A stretch of DNA of 64,000 nucleotides from Thermocrispum municipale DSM 44069. GTDB lineage: Bacteria; Actinomycetota; Actinomycetes; Mycobacteriales; Pseudonocardiaceae. The position numbers and the translations under genes are program-made. The number at the start of each line of letters is the position of its first letter. Position 1 is the first letter of the stretch. Positions 1 to 10,477 of the stretch are shown piece by piece. The DNA lies in assembly GCF_000427825.1 (NCBI RefSeq), contig NZ_ATYT01000003.1:124001-188000 (forward strand), read 5' to 3'. Below the pieces are notes generated by a model, which did no database searches, was not told the origin of the DNA, and was given only the letters and a program-made list of their open reading frames with translations.

Positions 1-1
1 G

Positions 2-187
2 CTGCGGCGGGTCGGGCAGACGTCGTTCGCCCTGCTTCTTGCCCTGCTGCCGGTGACGGCCACGGTGATCGGACTCGTCGTTCTCGCGCAGGTCCCGTCG
101 GCGGTGGAGGCGGTGGGAATTCTCGCCGTGGTGTGCGGACTGCTGGTTCGGTCCCGTGCGGACGACGGGCCGGGCGAGCCGCCCTAG
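2..187 (+). CDS. EamA/RhtA-type transporter, C-terminal fragment
   Basis: Only the last 61 codons are in the window; the gene begins upstream of base 1. The fragment is hydrophobic, with one segment around LLALLPVTATVIGLVVLAQV and a second around VGILAVVCGLLV, then a short charged tail ending in GEPP. The pattern of a helix with P-x-T/A-x-x-I-G followed by a final helix is typical of the last two membrane spans of EamA (DMT superfamily) exporters such as RhtA. Its stop codon overlaps the stop codon of the convergent acyl-CoA synthetase at a CTAG palindrome. The substrate cannot be inferred from this piece. Confidence 0.6.
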   Translation: MRRVGQTSFALLLALLPVTATVIGLVVLAQVPSAVEAVGILAVVCGLLVRSRADDGPGEPP

Positions 188-2277
188 TGCGAGACGCGGT
201 CCACCAGGAGCCGCTTGAGGATCTTGCCGGTGGTGTTGCGCGGCAACCGGGTCAGGAACGTGACGTCGCGCGGCACGGAGAACCGGGAGAGTCGCTGGTG
301 GATGTAGGAACGCACCATTGCCGGATCCAGCCGGGCACCGGGCTTGGGCACGATGAACGCCGCCAGCCGCTGGCCGTACTCCTGGTCCGGCACCCCGACC
401 ACCGCGACCTCGGCGACCTGCGGCAGTGCCGCCAACGCCTCCTCGACCGGGCGCGGGAAGACGTTCTCCCCACCGGAGATGATCATCTCGTCGTCGCGGC
501 CGGAGACGAACAGTCTGCCGTCGGCGTCCAGATAACCGACGTCGCCGGTGTCCATCAGAGCGTCCTTGACCTCCGGCGGCTCGTCGGTGTCCGCGGTGTA
601 GCCGTGGAACGGCTGTTCGTTGCCGACGAAGATGCGGCCGACCGCGCCGCGCGGAACGAGCAGCCCGTCGCGATCGAGGATGGCCACGGTCGACCCCAGC
701 GGGGGATGGCCGGCCGTCGTCGGAGCGACCCGGAGATCCGTCGGTCCCGCGGTCGCGGCCTGGGACACCTCGGTCGAGCCGTAGAAGTTGTAGAGGATGT
801 CGCCGAAGGTGTCCATGAACTCGGTGACCAGGCTGCCCGGCATGGCCGATCCGCTGCTGGCCACGATGCGCAAGCTTGACGTGTCGTACTTGGCGCGCAC
901 CTTCGCGGGCAGGTTGAGGATGCGCTGCAGCATGATCGGCACCGCCATCAGCGCGGTGACCCGATGCTCGTCGATCGCTTGCAGGCACTTCTCCGGGTCG
1001 AAGCGGTCCTGCAGGACGACGGTGGCGCGCAGCGGCGTGCTGATCTGCAGCGCGCCGAGACCCCACGTGTGGAAGATCGGCGCGGAGATCAACATGGTGT
1101 CCTCGGCCCGCAGCGGCAGCACCGACAGCATCGCGGCGATGCTGATCCAGCCTGCCGGGGTCGCGCGCTTGGCGCCCTTGGGGGTGCCGGTCGTGCCGGA
1201 GGTCAGCACGATCAGCAAACCTTCCCGCTCCGGTGCGCGCAGGTGACCTTTCGGGGCGTTCTCGATCAGCTCGTCGAGCGTCGTCCTGCCCTCGATGTCG
1301 GTGGGGGAGATGGTGCTGATCCTGCGCACCGTCGGTGGCAGGTACTGCACCAGCGGTTCGAACTCGTCGTCGGTGAACAGCACCCGGATGTCATGGCGAT
1401 CGACCAGCTGCTCGATCTGCCTGCTGGCCAGCCCGGTGTTGAACAGCACGGCGTCGCAGCCGATCATCGCGCACGCGATCGCGGCCTGCACGAATCCGCT
1501 GTGGTTGCGCGCCATGATGCCGACCGTGGCCTGGCAGTCCACCCCCATCTCGGCGATGGCCTTGGCGAGCCGCTGCGACCGGTCGTACAGCTCGGCGAAC
1601 GTCAGCGTGGTGCGGTCGTCGATGATCGCGATGTTGTCCGGGTTGCGCGCGGCGGCGGAGGCGTAGCCGCCGGCCACGGTGAATCCCCAGCGACGCAGCC
1701 TGCTGAGCTGACGCAGCCCGCGGATCGGATGCGACGCTTCGACGACACCGGCCTCCACCAGCGTGGAGAGGATCTTGCGCTGCAGACCTGCCGCCGAGCC
1801 GCCGGTGGTGATCGGAAAGTCCGGGACCCCGGACAGGTAGTCGTCGATCCGCTTCAAGCCCTCGCGGACCCAGCGCTGGATCGCGGTCCGACCGTGCTGG
1901 CCACCGAACTCCACACCTTGCGGCTTGGCCAGTACGACGGTGATCTTGGTGCCGCCGGAGTCGGCCTCCGACAGCGTCACGGACACCCAGCTGTCCGCCT
2001 CGCCCACACCGGCCAGCACCAGCTTCTCCTCGGGCCGGTTGGTCACCAGGCGGCCCAGGTACTCGGCGGGATGCCCGCCTGCGGACACCGCGGAGATCGA
2101 GTAGTGCGGGTCGCCCGTGTTGTTGGACAACCGCGTGATCGTGCCAAGGCCACGGAAGAACCGTGGGTACAGCTCAGGCTGGCCGAGGACCTCCCACAGC
2201 GCAGAGCATGGGTGGTCGGCCACCACCTCGACCGTCACGTAATCGGACGGCACCCCATGATGCTCCGGTCCAGTCAC
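184..2277 (-). CDS. Acyl-CoA synthetase with N-terminal SRPBCC domain
   Basis: A 697-residue protein. Residues about 12-150 look like an SRPBCC/START-like small-molecule-binding domain (ADHPCSALWEVL at its start, a helical end near residue 145). Residues about 195-697 are an ANL-family adenylate-forming enzyme: phosphate-binding motif LTSGTTGTPKGAKR near 358-371, YGSTE near 490, a TGDVGYLDADG hinge, GRDDEMI, and the A10 lysine in TTGKILKR close to the C-terminus. This predicts ATP-dependent activation of a carboxylic acid, probably a fatty or aromatic acid, to acyl-CoA in the cytoplasm. The fusion is unusual and may let the SRPBCC part bind the acid or product. The start is GTG at 2277, with GGTGAG just upstream lying inside a perfect inverted repeat. 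The exact substrate is unknown. Confidence 0.8.
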   Translation of the reverse strand: MTGPEHHGVPSDYVTVEVVADHPCSALWEVLGQPELYPRFFRGLGTITRLSNNTGDPHYSISAVSAGGHPAEYLGRLVTNRPEEKLVLAGVGEADSWVSVTLSEADSGGTKITVVLAKPQGVEFGGQHGRTAIQRWVREGLKRIDDYLSGVPDFPITTGGSAAGLQRKILSTLVEAGVVEASHPIRGLRQLSRLRRWGFTVAGGYASAAARNPDNIAIIDDRTTLTFAELYDRSQRLAKAIAEMGVDCQATVGIMARNHSGFVQAAIACAMIGCDAVLFNTGLASRQIEQLVDRHDIRVLFTDDEFEPLVQYLPPTVRRISTISPTDIEGRTTLDELIENAPKGHLRAPEREGLLIVLTSGTTGTPKGAKRATPAGWISIAAMLSVLPLRAEDTMLISAPIFHTWGLGALQISTPLRATVVLQDRFDPEKCLQAIDEHRVTALMAVPIMLQRILNLPAKVRAKYDTSSLRIVASSGSAMPGSLVTEFMDTFGDILYNFYGSTEVSQAATAGPTDLRVAPTTAGHPPLGSTVAILDRDGLLVPRGAVGRIFVGNEQPFHGYTADTDEPPEVKDALMDTGDVGYLDADGRLFVSGRDDEMIISGGENVFPRPVEEALAALPQVAEVAVVGVPDQEYGQRLAAFIVPKPGARLDPAMVRSYIHQRLSRFSVPRDVTFLTRLPRNTTGKILKRLLVDRVSH

Positions 2278-2357
2278 GCCTCACCCATCCGTCGCTTGGC
2301 AAACCACATTCCTAGCGAGAATGCACGTGCAAGGTCAAGTGCGGATGGGTGAGGCGT
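2276..2357. repeat. Perfect 16-bp inverted repeat over the synthetase ribosome binding site
   Basis: Arms at 2276-2291 and 2342-2357 (acgcctcacccatccg and its exact reverse complement) are separated by 50 bp. The left arm covers the start codon and likely ribosome binding site of the acyl-CoA synthetase; the right arm lies just after the permease stop codon. In a minus-strand transcript the arms could pair and hide the ribosome binding site, or act as the permease terminator. The DNA could equally be an operator for a dimeric repressor. No U-run is present. Confidence 0.6.
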
Positions 2358-2364
2358 CGACCGG

Positions 2365-3849
2365 TCAGCCTGCTGAAACGTTCTCCTCTTCGGCCACGTC
2401 GCCGCCGTTACCCGGGGCGAGCCGCGAGTGCCGACGGCTGTAGGTGAAGTAGATGACCATCCCGATCACCAGCCACGCGCCGAACCGCAGCCACGTGATG
2501 ACGTCCAAGTTGAGCATCAAATACAGGCAGGACACCGCCGCCAGCACCGGGACGACGGGGGAGAACGGCACCTTGAACGGGCGCTCCAGCTCGGGCCGCT
2601 GCCTGCGCAGGACCGGCACCGCGACCGCCACGATGATCATCGCGGACAGCGCGCCGATGGAGACCATGTCCGCCAGCTCGTCGATCGGCACCAGCGCGGC
2701 CAGCGCGCCGACCAGGACGGCGGCACCGATGGTCACACGGTGCGGCGTGCCCCACTTCGGGTGCACGGTGCCCAGCTGGCGCGGCAGCAGACCGTCGCGG
2801 CCCATGGAGAAGCCGATCCGCCCGATGGTGACCAGCTGGACCAGGATGACCGAGGTCAGGCCGGTGACCGCACCCAGCGAGATGATGCCGCCCACCCACG
2901 ACAGGCCGACGGCGTCGAACGCCTTGGCCAACGGCGCGCCGGAGTCGATCTCGGCGTAGGGGACCATGCCGGTCAGCACCAGGGAGACCCCGATGTAGAG
3001 CAACGCGCAGATGCTCAGCGCGCCGAGCAGACCGATCTTCATGTCTCGTTGCGGCCGCCGCACTTCTTCCCCGAGGTTGGCCAGCGCTTCGAAGCCGGTG
3101 TAGGCGAAGAACACCACGGCGGCAGCGGTCAGCAGACCGATCGCGCCGTACATGGTCGGCTCGATACCCAGTCCCGCTTCGATGATCGGTTGCTTGAGCA
3201 CGTCCGGTGACTCGGCCGTGCGGGACTCGGGGATGAACGGGCTCCAGTTGGCGGACGTGACGAAGAAGGCGCCGATACCGATCACCAGCACGCACACGGT
3301 GAGCTTGACGACCACCAACGTGTTGGTGAACAGCGCCGACATCTTGATACCCACCACGGCCACCACGGTCAGGACGGCCAGGATCAGCACCGCGCCGATG
3401 TTCACCACGGCTTCCTCGCCGAACAGCTCAGGCGGTAGCCCGAACAGATCGGCCAGGTAGCCGGACCAGCCACGGGAGACCACCGCGGCGCCGAGGGAGA
3501 ACTCCAGCAGCAGGTCCCAGCCGATGATCCAGGCGAACCCCTCGCCGAGGGTGGCGAACGCATACGTGTAGGCGCTGCCCGCGGTCGGCACGCTGGAGGC
3601 CAGCTCGGCGTAGCAGACCGCGGCGAGACAGGCGACCACAGCGCCGATCAGGAACGACAGCGTCACCGCGGGCCCGGCATGTTGTTTCGCCTCGACACCG
3701 GCCAGGGTGAAGATGCCGGTGCCGATGATGATGCCGACGCCGAAGCCGATCATGTCCTTGGCTCCGAGGCGTTTGCGCAGGCCGTCGGGGTTTTGCCCTC
3801 TTTTCAGCACGGTGGAAACGTTGATCGTGCGGCGAAACGCGCTTGTCAT
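2365..3849 (-). CDS. APC-family amino acid permease
   Basis: A membrane transporter of about 494 residues in the amino acid-polyamine-organocation superfamily. The N-terminal motif GFGVGIIIGTGIFTLAG is the unwound helix-1 substrate-binding signature, followed by alternating hydrophobic spans (about 12) and the conserved ELASSVPTAGSAYTYAF and GFEALANLGEEVRRPQRD segments typical of cationic amino acid transporter-like members. The length fits the family. I prefer the ATG at 3849; an earlier in-frame start at 3885 would add a non-conserved, arginine-rich 12-residue leader. It lies upstream of, and on the same strand as, the acyl-CoA synthetase. Likely function is amino acid uptake or exchange at the cytoplasmic membrane; the substrate is not resolved. 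Confidence 0.85.
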   Translation of the reverse strand: MTSAFRRTINVSTVLKRGQNPDGLRKRLGAKDMIGFGVGIIIGTGIFTLAGVEAKQHAGPAVTLSFLIGAVVACLAAVCYAELASSVPTAGSAYTYAFATLGEGFAWIIGWDLLLEFSLGAAVVSRGWSGYLADLFGLPPELFGEEAVVNIGAVLILAVLTVVAVVGIKMSALFTNTLVVVKLTVCVLVIGIGAFFVTSANWSPFIPESRTAESPDVLKQPIIEAGLGIEPTMYGAIGLLTAAAVVFFAYTGFEALANLGEEVRRPQRDMKIGLLGALSICALLYIGVSLVLTGMVPYAEIDSGAPLAKAFDAVGLSWVGGIISLGAVTGLTSVILVQLVTIGRIGFSMGRDGLLPRQLGTVHPKWGTPHRVTIGAAVLVGALAALVPIDELADMVSIGALSAMIIVAVAVPVLRRQRPELERPFKVPFSPVVPVLAAVSCLYLMLNLDVITWLRFGAWLVIGMVIYFTYSRRHSRLAPGNGGDVAEEENVSAG

Positions 3850-3968
3850 GCGGGGAACGCTAGAAGATCCCCGGGTCCACCGCATCCCCGATGGCGAAAT
3901 GTGTCATGACACGTCCGAATTGGCAGGCGTGGCGTTAGTTACACCTGGGTGCCGAGCTGATCGGTGAG

Positions 3969-4661
3969 TCATGTGGGGTCGCTCGACGAGCCACCCGTAT
4001 CGGCATGCGGGGTGGCGGTCACCGCGCCGATCTCGCTGGCCAGGATGGCCGCCTGCACCCGGGACCGCACGCCGAGCTTGGCCAGCACCCGCGACACGTG
4101 GGTTTTCACCGTGGTCTCGCCGATCATGAGTTTTCTGGCGATCTGCGCGTTCGACAGCCCGGCCCCCAGACACTCCAGGACGTCTCGTTCCCGCTCGGTG
4201 AGCTCGTCCAGTCCGGTGGGTGGTGCGGGCTCAGGGCGGCTGTTCGCGGCGAACGCGTCGATCAGCGTGCGGGTGACCTGCGGCGCGAGGACCCCGTCAC
4301 CCGCGGCCACCGAACGGATGGCTTCGACCAGCCGCGCAGGCTCGACCGACTTGAGCAAGAATCCGGCCGCGCCCGCACGCAGCGCGCCGTAGACGTACTC
4401 GTCCAGGTCGAACGTGGTGAGCACCAGAACCTGGCAGCCACCGAGCGCGGTGATCTCCCGGGTGGCCGCGATGCCGTCGAGTCCGGGCATCCGGACGTCC
4501 ATCAGCACCACGTCCGGTCGCAGCGCGCGCACTTGCCGGATCGCGGCATTGCCGTCCGCGGCCTCACCGACCACGGTGATGTCGTCGGCCCCGTCCAGGA
4601 CCATCGCCAGTCCTGCGCGAATCGCGCTGTGGTCGTCGGCCAGCAATACCCGGATGGTCAT
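3969..4661 (-). CDS. NarL/FixJ-family response regulator
   Basis: A 230-residue two-domain regulator. The receiver domain (residues 1-120) has acidic residues in LLADDH, the phospho-acceptor Asp55 in VVLMDVRMPG, and the conserved lysine in GFLLKSV. A LuxR-type helix-turn-helix occupies about 155-215 (LTERERDVLECLGAGLSN, IGETTVKTHVSRVLAKLGV). Its ATG overlaps the histidine kinase stop by 4 bp, so the two genes are translationally coupled and form a two-component system. The target genes are unknown; the adjacent permease (same strand) and the divergent membrane protein at 5988 are candidates by position only. Confidence 0.92.
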   Translation of the reverse strand: MTIRVLLADDHSAIRAGLAMVLDGADDITVVGEAADGNAAIRQVRALRPDVVLMDVRMPGLDGIAATREITALGGCQVLVLTTFDLDEYVYGALRAGAAGFLLKSVEPARLVEAIRSVAAGDGVLAPQVTRTLIDAFAANSRPEPAPPTGLDELTERERDVLECLGAGLSNAQIARKLMIGETTVKTHVSRVLAKLGVRSRVQAAILASEIGAVTATPHADTGGSSSDPT

Positions 4662-5887
4662 CGGGCACCTCGCGCCTCGGCGAGGCCCGAGGCGTTCAGC
4701 GGGAGCTGGGCCGACACCATCCAGCCCCGCCCGCCGGGCCCGACGCGTACCGTGCCGCCGACCGCCTCCGCGCGCTCACGCATGCTGATCAGCCCGACGC
4801 CGTCGGTGGCTGATGCGCCGATCTTGCCGGTCGCCTCGGACAGCTCGTTGGTCACCGTGATGTCCACCTTCCCGTCGCGTTGCCGCAGCATCAGCTCGGT
4901 ATGGCACCCGGGCGCGTGCTTGACCGCGTTGGTCAGCGCCTCTTGGGCGATGCGGTAGGCCGTGAGGTCGACCGCGGCGGGCAACTCGGCCGACTCGTCC
5001 AGCTCGATCCGGACGTCGACCGTCGAGCCGCTGGCTCGCGCCGACTCCACCAGCTTGGTCAGATCGGCAAGGCCCGCGGGCACGGCCATGCCGTCGGCTT
5101 CCGCTCCTTCGGCGCGGAGCAGTCCGATCATCGCGCGCATCTCGGCAAGGGCGGCCACGCTGTTGTCTCGCACTGCCTGCAGAACGGTGGTCACCTGGCC
5201 CGCCCGATCAGGTCGTTCCGCCATGTCCAGTGCCGCGGCGGACTGGATGGCGATCGCGGAGAGGTGGCCTGCGACGACGTCGTGCAGGTCGCGCGCCATA
5301 CGAGCCCGCTCGGCAGCCACCGCCGCTTGCCGGTCCAGTTGCGCGATTCGCGCCAGCTGCTCGGCGTTGGCGCGCTCCGTTTCGGCGACCTCCCGCTGCT
5401 GCCGGATGTTCATCGCCCACCAGACCGGGACCACGACGAACGGCACCGCCGCCACCGCCGCGGCCACCGCGGTGCGCCAGTCCGGCGCCACCATCAGCGC
5501 CAGGGCCAGCCCGCCGATGGTGGTCACCGCTGCCGCCGGCACCATCGCTCGGCTGAGTTGCCGCGAGCCGTACAGGGTCGCCGCATACAGCAGGTCCGAG
5601 AACGCCACCACGGCCGGCAGGGTCAACCCGAGTGCCGCGTCGACGGCCAGCAGCGCCACGCCGATGGCCAGCCCGGTGCCGGGGGCTCGGCGCCGCATAA
5701 ACTCGACAAGACACAACAGGCCGAAAACCACGACGTGCCACCGAGGCAGCGGTTGCTCGGGCGGGCTGAACAGCCGATAGAAGTCGGTCGCGTAGAGCAG
5801 GCAGCCGAGCAGGAACGTGCTCGCGGCGATGACCGCGTCCTGCTGCCACGAACTGAGCGTGCGGTAGATGGACAGCGGGCTGGGCAC
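4658..5887 (-). CDS. Membrane sensor histidine kinase (HisKA_3 type)
   Basis: A 409-residue kinase. The N-terminal half (to about residue 165) has several hydrophobic spans and no large extracellular loop, so it likely senses a membrane or intramembrane signal. The dimerisation/phosphoacceptor segment ARMARDLHDVVAGHLSAIAI contains His202 in the H-D-x-V arrangement of the NarX/DesK-like group. A C-terminal ATPase domain follows (N-box near AYRIAQEALTNAVKHA, glycine box GVGLISMRERAEAVGGTV). It partners the overlapping response regulator. The start is GTG at 5887; the divergent gene begins 100 bp away, leaving a shared promoter region. Confidence 0.9.
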   Translation of the reverse strand: MPSPLSIYRTLSSWQQDAVIAASTFLLGCLLYATDFYRLFSPPEQPLPRWHVVVFGLLCLVEFMRRRAPGTGLAIGVALLAVDAALGLTLPAVVAFSDLLYAATLYGSRQLSRAMVPAAAVTTIGGLALALMVAPDWRTAVAAAVAAVPFVVVPVWWAMNIRQQREVAETERANAEQLARIAQLDRQAAVAAERARMARDLHDVVAGHLSAIAIQSAAALDMAERPDRAGQVTTVLQAVRDNSVAALAEMRAMIGLLRAEGAEADGMAVPAGLADLTKLVESARASGSTVDVRIELDESAELPAAVDLTAYRIAQEALTNAVKHAPGCHTELMLRQRDGKVDITVTNELSEATGKIGASATDGVGLISMRERAEAVGGTVRVGPGGRGWMVSAQLPLNASGLAEARGAR

Positions 5888-5987
5888 GCCCCTATCTCAG
5901 CACACGACGCTCATCCGTCACGTCCTACGAAATGATGACCCCGATCTCGTGCCACTGACCGATGGCAAATGATCACAGCGCGTCATC

Positions 5988-7076
5988 ATGGACGGCGTGC
6001 AGAAAATCGCCGAGTTCATCGCCGCGAACCCCATGGCCGCCGTCATCGCTGCCGGGGAGATCGGTTTCTGGGTGTGCATCCTGGCCGGTCTGATCAGTCG
6101 TTACGTGCTTCGCATGCGCCGGACGAGTACTGCGCTGCTGGCCGCCACGCCGCTGATCGATCTCATGGTGCTGATCGCCACCATGGTCGATCTGTCGCAC
6201 GGTGCGCAGGCGTCGCTGGTGCACGGCCTGGCCGCGGTGTACCTGGGATTCAGCGTGGTGTTCGGCCCCGCCATGATTCGCTGGGCAGACGTGCGCTTCG
6301 CCCACCGGTTCGCCGGCGGGCCCGCGCCGCGCAAGCCCTACAGCAACCGGCACGAACGCCTCCGGTACGAGTGGCGCGAGTGGGGCAAGTGCCTGCTGGC
6401 GTGCGGTATCGCGGCGGCCGTCATGCTCGTGCTGATCTTCGCCGTGGGCACGCCGGAGCAGACCCGGCCGTTGTGGGCCGACGGCGGATGGTTGCCGAAA
6501 CTGGGTTTGGTCGTGGTGATCTGGTTCGCCGTCGGACCGCTGTGGGCGTCGCTGTCGGGCCGATCCGCGGGTGAGGACGCCGCCGAGCACGAGGACACCG
6601 GCCGCGCGGTCGATTCCGCGGGTCGTGCGGAGGTCGACCTCGACCACGCGGCCTCCGGTTCGTCCCCCGAGACCGGGTACCGTCCGGGGCCGATCGAGCG
6701 CATCCCGGACACGGCCCTGCCCGCAGACACCACGCAGCCGGCCACCGCGCGGCTGGCCACGGCCACCTCACGTCGTGCTACCGAAACCGTCGACGGCTCC
6801 GGCCGGGCGGCCGCACAGCCCGCCGACCGCCCGTCGCGCCGCGATGCTCCAACGCAGAGAAAGGACAATTCGATGGCAGAACTGCTGGGGATTCTGGTGC
6901 TGATCCAAGGTGTAGGCGGGTTGATCAACCGCGTGGCGGGCAGCGACGCCAACAGCTGGTTCCTGCAGTTGCACCTGTTGCCGCCGAGTTGGCACATCGC
7001 GGCCAGCGCGGTGATGACGCTGATCGGTGCAGCGGTCGTGTTCCCCATATGGGCGAAACGGAAGCGACGCGCCTGA
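5988..7076 (+). CDS. Unrecognised multi-span membrane protein with internal in-frame start
   Basis: A 362-residue open frame that I do not recognise. Residues 1-185 contain about five hydrophobic spans (for example AAVIAAGEIGFWVCILAGLI and LGLVVVIWFAVGPLWASL). Residues about 190-290 are a polar, low-complexity linker rich in Ala, Thr, Arg and Asp. The last 67 residues hold two more spans and a basic tail (KRKRRA). A good ribosome binding site (agaaagga) sits before an in-frame ATG at 6873, so the last domain (MAELLGILVLIQGVGGLINR...) may also or instead be made as a separate small membrane protein. The gene is divergent from the two-component system and ends before a strong bidirectional terminator. 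Confidence 0.6.
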   Translation: MDGVQKIAEFIAANPMAAVIAAGEIGFWVCILAGLISRYVLRMRRTSTALLAATPLIDLMVLIATMVDLSHGAQASLVHGLAAVYLGFSVVFGPAMIRWADVRFAHRFAGGPAPRKPYSNRHERLRYEWREWGKCLLACGIAAAVMLVLIFAVGTPEQTRPLWADGGWLPKLGLVVVIWFAVGPLWASLSGRSAGEDAAEHEDTGRAVDSAGRAEVDLDHAASGSSPETGYRPGPIERIPDTALPADTTQPATARLATATSRRATETVDGSGRAAAQPADRPSRRDAPTQRKDNSMAELLGILVLIQGVGGLINRVAGSDANSWFLQLHLLPPSWHIAASAVMTLIGAAVVFPIWAKRKRRA

Positions 7077-7114
7077 CCACGCGGACCAGGCGACGCGCGT
7101 GCCCCGGACACGAC

Positions 7115-7149
7115 ACAGGGCCGGCGACCTTGCGGGTCGCCGGCCCTGT
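7115..7149. terminator. Bidirectional hairpin terminator between convergent genes
   Basis: A perfect 15-bp stem (acagggccggcgacc at 7115-7129 with its complement at 7135-7149) encloses a 5-nt loop. It lies between the end of the membrane protein gene (7076) and the end of sigA (7169), so it can terminate both. No strong T-tract follows, which is common in actinobacterial terminators. Confidence 0.8.
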
Positions 7150-7168
7150 TGTCGATGCCTTCGTCCGG

Positions 7169-8476
<1,308 letters not shown>

Positions 8477-8688
8477 CCTTTCGCAGCTTCGTGATCTGCT
8501 ACGCCGAGGAAAACGACCTCAGCTGCATCAGGTTTCGGGGTGGGCACCCGCCTGCGGCATGACATTCGACCGGTCCACCCGCCGACAGGGCCGTGTTCCA
8601 TTGTAACGACGAACTGGTGTTCGTCTGCACTCCACGTGATCTCGTGGTCATCCTGCGATGTTGCCGCCACGGCTGCGGCATGGGGAAG

Positions 8689-9504
8689 CTAGTGGGCAAT
8701 CCCTTCGGCGACCGCCGCCGCGGCTCCGATGATGCCCGCTTGGTTCTGCCGTGTCGCCACCGTGATCGGTGTGCGAATCTGCAACAACGGTACCCATTTT
8801 TCCGCTTTTCGGCTGACCCCGCCACCGACGATGATCAGATCCGGCCACACCAGGTTCTCCAGCACGGACAGATACCGATTGACCCGCCTGGCCCAGTCGG
8901 GATAGCTCAGGCCCTCGTTGTCCTTGGCCGACGCGGCCGCCCTCGACTCGCCGTCGTGCCCGTCGACCTCGATGTGGCCGAACTCGGTGTTCGGCACCAG
9001 CTGTCCGTCGACGAACAGCGCGCTGCCGATCCCGGTGCCGAACGTGAGCAACAGCACCACGCCCCGGCCGAAGCGCTCCTCGCCGAACCGGACCTCGGCG
9101 ATGCCGGCCGCATCGGCGTCGTTGAGCACCCCGACGTCGTCCGGGTCCCGGCCCAGCCTGCGCGCGAACAACTCGTCGGCGTCCACTCCGACCCACGCGG
9201 GATCGATATTGGCCGCGGTGTGCGTGATGCCGCCCTTCACCACGCCGGGCACCGTGATGCCGATCGGGCCCTGCCAGTCGAACGTCTCCACGATCTCGGC
9301 GACCACGTCGGCGACCGCGTCCGGGGTGGCGGGGTGCGGTGTCGGGATCTTCAGCCGCTCCCCGTGCAGCCGGCCGGTGGACAGGTCGACCAGCGCACCT
9401 TTGATGCCGCTGCCGCCGATGTCGACGCCGAACCCCATGCCACCGTCGGCGGACGTGCCGTGCGCCTGTCTCGCGGCGGCAGCTGTCGTGCTGTGTCGGG
9501 CCAT
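8689..9504 (-). CDS. ppgK: Polyphosphate glucokinase
   Basis: A 271-residue ROK-family sugar kinase. [18 protein letters not shown] is the phosphate-binding motif; [11 protein letters not shown] supplies the catalytic aspartate; [20 protein letters not shown] and NTEFGHIEV complete the active site; [16 protein letters not shown] is the typical C-terminal motif of PpgK. It phosphorylates glucose with polyphosphate or ATP. The length is usual for the family. The first 22 residues are poorly conserved, so translation may instead start at the Met just before GFGVDIGG (about 9438). It lies upstream of sigA on the same strand and divergent from suhB. Confidence 0.93.
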   Translation of the reverse strand: MARHSTTAAAARQAHGTSADGGMGFGVDIGGSGIKGALVDLSTGRLHGERLKIPTPHPATPDAVADVVAEIVETFDWQGPIGITVPGVVKGGITHTAANIDPAWVGVDADELFARRLGRDPDDVGVLNDADAAGIAEVRFGEERFGRGVVLLLTFGTGIGSALFVDGQLVPNTEFGHIEVDGHDGESRAAASAKDNEGLSYPDWARRVNRYLSVLENLVWPDLIIVGGGVSRKAEKWVPLLQIRTPITVATRQNQAGIIGAAAAVAEGIAH

Positions 9505-9640
9505 CCGGCCGGTCCTTTCCCGCTCCAGAGCTGAATGGATTCACTGCAGGTAGCTAAACCCGTCTGCTCGACTTTAGCCACACTCCCGGTGTGTCGGACG
9601 CGAGGTGTACGGCTGCGCGGTCGTGTGGTCCGATATCAGG

Positions 9641-10477
9641 GTGAGCACTGACGTATGGGCGGAACTCGCCACGATCGCCGAGCAGGTCGCCACCGAAGCC
9701 GGGCTTCACGTGTTGCGCGCACACCGCGAGCGGATGGAATCCGACGCGGAGGCCGCCGGGGCCGGGTTGGAGATCGGGACCAAGTCGACCATCACCGACC
9801 TGGTGACCGCGGTGGACAAGGAGTCCGAAGAGCTCATTCGTGCCCGGCTGAGCGAACTGCGGCCAGGGGAGCCGGTGCTGGGGGAGGAACAGGGCGCCGA
9901 CGGCGAGGCCGAGCCCGGCCAGGTGGCGTGGGTGGTCGACCCGATCGACGGCACCGTCAACTTCGTCTACGGCCTGCCGCAGTTCGCGGTGTCCGTGGCC
10001 GCTCAGGTCGACGGCAGGTCGGTGGCAGGCGCGGTCGTCGACCCGGTCAGCGGCCGGACGTGGACCGCCTGGCGCGGCGGCGGCGCGTGGCTGGAGGGCA
10101 GGAAGCTGCAGGTCTCCTCGCCGGGGAAGCTCGAGCTGAGCCTGGTGGCCACGGGCTTCGCCTACGATCCGCGACGCAGGCTCAAGCAGGCCGATCTGGT
10201 GCGCGAGATGATCGGGCGGGTGCGCGACATCCGGCGCGGCGGCTCGGCGGCCCTGGATCTGTGCGCGGTCGCCACCGGCTGGGTGGACGCCTACTTCGAG
10301 AACGGGCTGTCCCGGTGGGACTGGGCGGCGGCCTCACTCATCGCCGAGGAAGCGGGCGCGAAGGTGATCAATCCGGGGCAGGATCCGCAGCTCGGGGACG
10401 GCACGTTCGCCGCGGCACCGGACATCGCCGACAAGCTGTACGAGCTGGTGGTGGCAGCGGGCGCGGCCGAGATCTGA
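9641..10477 (+). CDS. suhB: Inositol-1-monophosphatase family protein
   Basis: About 278 residues from GTG 9641; an earlier in-frame start at 9605 would add 12 weakly coding residues. Metal-binding signature 1 is WVVDPIDGTVNFVYGLPQFA; signature 2 is WDWAAASLIAEEAGAKV; the GEE glutamate of the metal site appears as LGEEQGA. These predict a Mg2+- and Li+-sensitive phosphatase acting on inositol monophosphate or related sugars, used in actinobacteria for inositol lipids and mycothiol. The gene corresponds in position to Rv2701c. Its 3' end runs into a degenerate repeat array. Confidence 0.9.
   Translation: MSTDVWAELATIAEQVATEAGLHVLRAHRERMESDAEAAGAGLEIGTKSTITDLVTAVDKESEELIRARLSELRPGEPVLGEEQGADGEAEPGQVAWVVDPIDGTVNFVYGLPQFAVSVAAQVDGRSVAGAVVDPVSGRTWTAWRGGGAWLEGRKLQVSSPGKLELSLVATGFAYDPRRRLKQADLVREMIGRVRDIRRGGSAALDLCAVATGWVDAYFENGLSRWDWAAASLIAEEAGAKVINPGQDPQLGDGTFAAAPDIADKLYELVVAAGAAEI

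Noticed and set aside
964-2352. Long plus-strand open frame opposite the acyl-CoA synthetase
   Set aside because: Its composition is that of an antisense shadow in GC-rich DNA; the minus-strand product has all enzyme motifs.
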